The translations under genes were made by a program, and so were the position numbers. From Spirochaetales bacterium (GTDB taxonomy: Bacteria; Spirochaetota; Spirochaetia; SZUA-6; DRHE01), in the NCBI GenBank assembly GCA_016935715.1, contig JAFGQJ010000193.1:1-6524 (forward strand): 6,524 nt of DNA. The letters run 5' to 3'. A model generated the notes under the pieces. The model was not told the origin of the DNA, made no database searches, and was given only the letters and a program-made list of their open reading frames with translations. This document shows positions 3,961 to 6,524 of this stretch, piece by piece (position 1 is the first letter of the stretch; each line of letters starts with the position of its first letter).

Positions 3961-6524
3961 GTGAAGAGCATCATCATTCGGGGAGCCAGGGAGCATAACC
4001 TCAGAAACGTAGACCTGGATCTTCCGCGGGACTCACTGATCGTCGTGTCCGGCATCAGCGGCTCGGGCAAGTCTTCGCTGGCCTTCGATACGATCTTTGC
4101 CGAGGGACAACGCCGGTATGTGGAATCCCTGTCGGCCTACGCCCGCCAGTTTCTCGGCCGCCTCGACAAGCCCGACCTGGATTACATCGAAGGCCTTTCC
4201 CCGGCGATTGCGATCGAGCAGAAGAGCACCCAACGCAATCCCCGTTCCACCGTCGGCACGGTGACCGAGATCTACGATTATCTGCGCCTGCTCTTTGCCC
4301 GGGTGGGGACCCCCCACTGCCCTCAATGCGGCCGGGAGATAAAAGAGCAGTCCGTGGACCAGATCGTCGACAACATCCTGGCACTGCCCGACCGCAGCCG
4401 TGTCGTGCTGATGGCTCCGGTGGTGCGCGGCCGCAAGGGGGAGCATCGGAAGATCATAGAGGACGCACGGCGGGCGGGATTCGTGCGCATCCGGGCGGAC
4501 GGTGAGATCCGCACCCTCGACGAGTCGATCACCCTGGACAAGAAGCACAAACACAACCTGGAGATCGTGGTGGATCGTCTGGTCATCAAAGAGGGGGTGC
4601 GGCAACGTCTGGCTGATTCGGTGGAAACCGCGCTCGAGGTTGCCTCCGGCCTGCTGCTGATTGCCGTAGATACCGGGGAAGGGGAGAGGGAGGAGCTGTA
4701 CTCCCAGGCCCTCGCCTGTCCCGAGTGCGGAATCAGCCTGCCGGAGCTGCAGCCGCGTCTTTTCTCCTTCAACAGCCCCTTCGGTGCATGCCGGGAGTGC
4801 TCCGGATTGGGGGTCACCCTGGAATTCGATCCGCAGCTGGTCATCCCCGATCCGAGTCTGTCCATCCGGGAGGGAGGAATCGCCACCCACAATCCGAAGG
4901 GCAACTGGCACCGCAGCATCTTCGAATCCGTGGCCCGACACTACGGCTTCAGCCTGGACACTCCCCTCGAGCAACTGCCGCGTGAAACCCTGGACGTCCT
5001 GCTGTACGGCAGCGGGGAACAGATCCGCTTCAAATACGAGAATCCGCAGCGGGAAGGACTGTGGGAGTATACCTCGAGTTTCCGGGGCGTGTTGAACGAG
5101 CTCAAGAAGCGATACCTGGAAACCTCCTCAGAAGGGATCAAAGAGTGGCTGGAGGGGTTCATGAGCCAGCGGGAGTGTCCCGAGTGCCTGGGGAAACGAC
5201 TTCGTCCCGAGAGCCTGGCTGTGACCGTGGGCGGCCGCAACATCCACGAGGTCACCTGCATGAGCGTGAGCGCCGCGCGGCGGTTCTTCGATGAGCTGAA
5301 ACTGGAGGCCGGCCGGAAGACCATAGCATCCCAGGTTCTCAAGGAGATCTCCTCCCGCCTGAAGTTCATGGCCGACGTCGGGCTGGATTATCTGAGCCTG
5401 GAGCGCCGCGCCTCCACCCTCTCCGGAGGAGAGGCCCAGAGGATCCGTCTGGCCACCCAGATCGGCTCTTCCCTGGTGGGTGTGCTCTACATCCTCGACG
5501 AGCCCACGATCGGGCTGCATCAGCGGGACAACGGCCGGCTGCTGGAGACCCTGCTTCACCTGCGCGATCTGGGCAACACGCTGATCGTGGTCGAGCACGA
5601 CGAGCAGACTCTCCGTTCGGCGGACTACATCGTGGATCTGGGTCCGGGGGCCGGGGTGCACGGCGGCCGGGTCGTATTCGCCGGGGAGTATCAGGAGATC
5701 CTCGGGCACGAAAAATCCCTGACCGGGCAGTTTCTCTCCGGGCGCCTGAGGATCGATACGCCCCGCAAGCGCAGAGCGGGCAGCGGAAAGAGCATCACCC
5801 TGACCGGGGCTGCGGAGCACAATCTCAAGAACATCGACGTGTCCTTTCCTCTCGGAAAGCTCACCGTCATTACAGGGGTGTCCGGGTCGGGAAAATCGAG
5901 CCTGCTTACTGATCTGCTCTATCCGGTTCTGGCCAACCGGGTCAACCGCGCCCACCTGCCGGTGGGCAGCTACGGGTCGATCAAGGGGGTAGAGGAGATC
6001 GACAAGGTCATCAACATCGACCAGAGTCCCATCGGCAGAACCCCGCGATCCAATCCCGCCACCTACGTCGGGGTATTTACCCTTATCCGGCAGCTGTTCG
6101 CCTCTCTGCCGGCATCGAAGGCCATGGGCTACAAGCCGGGACGCTTCTCCTTCAATGTAAAAAGCGGCCGCTGCGAAAACTGCCATGGAGCGGGTACCAT
6201 AAAGATCGAAATGCACTTTCTTCCCGATGTATACGTCACCTGCGACGTGTGCAAGGGAAAGCGTTTCAACAGGGAGACCCTCGAGATCCTGTACAAGGGG
6301 AAGAATATAGACGACGTGCTCAACATGACCGTGGACGAAGCCTACGCGTTCTTCAGAAAGATCCCGCTGATCGCGCGCAAGCTCAAGATGCTGATCCAGG
6401 TCGGCCTGGGATACATCCATCTCGGCCAGTCGGCGATCACCCTGTCGGGAGGCGAGGCCCAGCGCGTCAAGCTCTCGCTGGAGCTGTCCCGGCGGAGCAC
6501 GGGCCGTACCTTCTATATCCTCGA
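3961..6524 (+). CDS. uvrA: Excinuclease ABC subunit A (UvrA), 3' end cut by window
   Basis: UvrA is the dimeric ABC-type ATPase that finds bulky DNA lesions and loads UvrB in nucleotide excision repair. The frame is open from GTG 3961 to the right edge, giving 854 complete codons of about 940; it ends within Walker B of the second ATPase (YILD-). Visible in order: Walker A GISGSGKS (31-38); C120-x2-C123; the UvrB-binding region (~131-248); zinc module C253/C256/C277/C280; insertion domain (~285-395); CPEC at 406-409; ABC signature LSGGEAQR (487-494); Walker B with D513-E514. The second half has Walker A GVSGSGKS (639-646), zinc finger C738/C741/C761/C764 and signature LSGGEAQR (828-835). Spacing closely follows E. 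coli UvrA. An in-frame TGA at 3946-3948 and the match of residue 1 to the family start fix GTG 3961. Only a weak GAG lies at a usable distance as a ribosome site. It is 26 bp downstream of the small membrane gene and probably shares its promoter. Confidence 0.98.
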   Translation, partial: MKSIIIRGAREHNLRNVDLDLPRDSLIVVSGISGSGKSSLAFDTIFAEGQRRYVESLSAYARQFLGRLDKPDLDYIEGLSPAIAIEQKSTQRNPRSTVGTVTEIYDYLRLLFARVGTPHCPQCGREIKEQSVDQIVDNILALPDRSRVVLMAPVVRGRKGEHRKIIEDARRAGFVRIRADGEIRTLDESITLDKKHKHNLEIVVDRLVIKEGVRQRLADSVETALEVASGLLLIAVDTGEGEREELYSQALACPECGISLPELQPRLFSFNSPFGACRECSGLGVTLEFDPQLVIPDPSLSIREGGIATHNPKGNWHRSIFESVARHYGFSLDTPLEQLPRETLDVLLYGSGEQIRFKYENPQREGLWEYTSSFRGVLNELKKRYLETSSEGIKEWLEGFMSQRECPECLGKRLRPESLAVTVGGRNIHEVTCMSVSAARRFFDELKLEAGRKTIASQVLKEISSRLKFMADVGLDYLSLERRASTLSGGEAQRIRLATQIGSSLVGVLYILDEPTIGLHQRDNGRLLETLLHLRDLGNTLIVVEHDEQTLRSADYIVDLGPGAGVHGGRVVFAGEYQEILGHEKSLTGQFLSGRLRIDTPRKRRAGSGKSITLTGAAEHNLKNIDVSFPLGKLTVITGVSGSGKSSLLTDLLYPVLANRVNRAHLPVGSYGSIKGVEEIDKVINIDQSPIGRTPRSNPATYVGVFTLIRQLFASLPASKAMGYKPGRFSFNVKSGRCENCHGAGTIKIEMHFLPDVYVTCDVCKGKRFNRETLEILYKGKNIDDVLNMTVDEAYAFFRKIPLIARKLKMLIQVGLGYIHLGQSAITLSGGEAQRVKLSLELSRRSTGRTFYIL

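Noticed and set aside
4033..4974. A 313-codon minus-strand open frame and shorter overlapping frames antisense to uvrA
   Set aside because: These are shadows of the UvrA N-terminal half; no start context, motif or independent support was seen.
5128..6420. A 430-codon open frame on the minus strand antisense to uvrA
   Set aside because: It lies wholly within uvrA, whose zinc fingers and ATPase motifs are intact. The antisense translation has no recognisable domain and is rich in Gln, Leu, Gly and Pro, as expected from reading GC-rich coding DNA in the wrong frame.
1..6524. The possibility of a mobile island, defence system or biosynthetic cluster
   Set aside because: Three of the five genes are common housekeeping genes with similar GC-rich composition. 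No integrase, transposase, toxin-antitoxin pair, terminal repeats or attachment site was found.

Overview
This is a GC-rich bacterial chromosomal segment carrying mostly housekeeping genes. No transposase, integrase, phage gene, CRISPR array, rRNA or tRNA was seen. Both window edges cut a gene: mutS2 lacks its N-terminal third on the left, and uvrA lacks its last ~90 residues on the right. The phylum cannot be fixed from sequence alone. The combination of MutS2, an MEP-pathway IspH with an unusual FCGGV motif, and a MutS2 H-loop reading TTHHGILKNYG suggests a free-living spirochaete-like bacterium to me, but this is a low-confidence impression.

Layout: (1) 1-1588 (+), mutS2, covering the ATPase core, coiled coil, small beta domain and Smr nuclease domain. 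(2) 1589-1631, a short convergent gap with one GC-rich hairpin and no U-tract. (3) 1632-2741 (-), an unassigned cytoplasmic beta-propeller-like protein with one Asp-box (sialidase / GH43-like fold). (4) 2831-3709 (-), ispH, the last enzyme of the MEP isoprenoid pathway, probably co-transcribed with (3). (5) 3710-3748, a 39-bp divergent promoter region. (6) 3749-3934 (+), a 61-residue single-pass membrane protein. (7) 3961-6524 (+), uvrA, the damage sensor of nucleotide excision repair.

The most interesting stretch is the AT-rich island at about 3697-3764. It holds a near-consensus sigma70-type promoter for the small gene plus uvrA. Its -10 hexamer is shared, offset by one base, with a perfect TATAAT on the other strand for ispH. 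Just downstream lie nested inverted repeats: an inner TAGAC-N4-GTCTA and an outer GAATTAGT/ACTAATTC pair. A short dyad with a 4-bp centre, placed between the start site and the start codon of a uvrA transcription unit, has the architecture of a LexA/SOS operator, although the half-site does not match a LexA box I can name with confidence. If it is one, the 61-residue membrane protein would be a damage-inducible small membrane protein expressed with uvrA. This is a testable hypothesis, not a demonstrated system.
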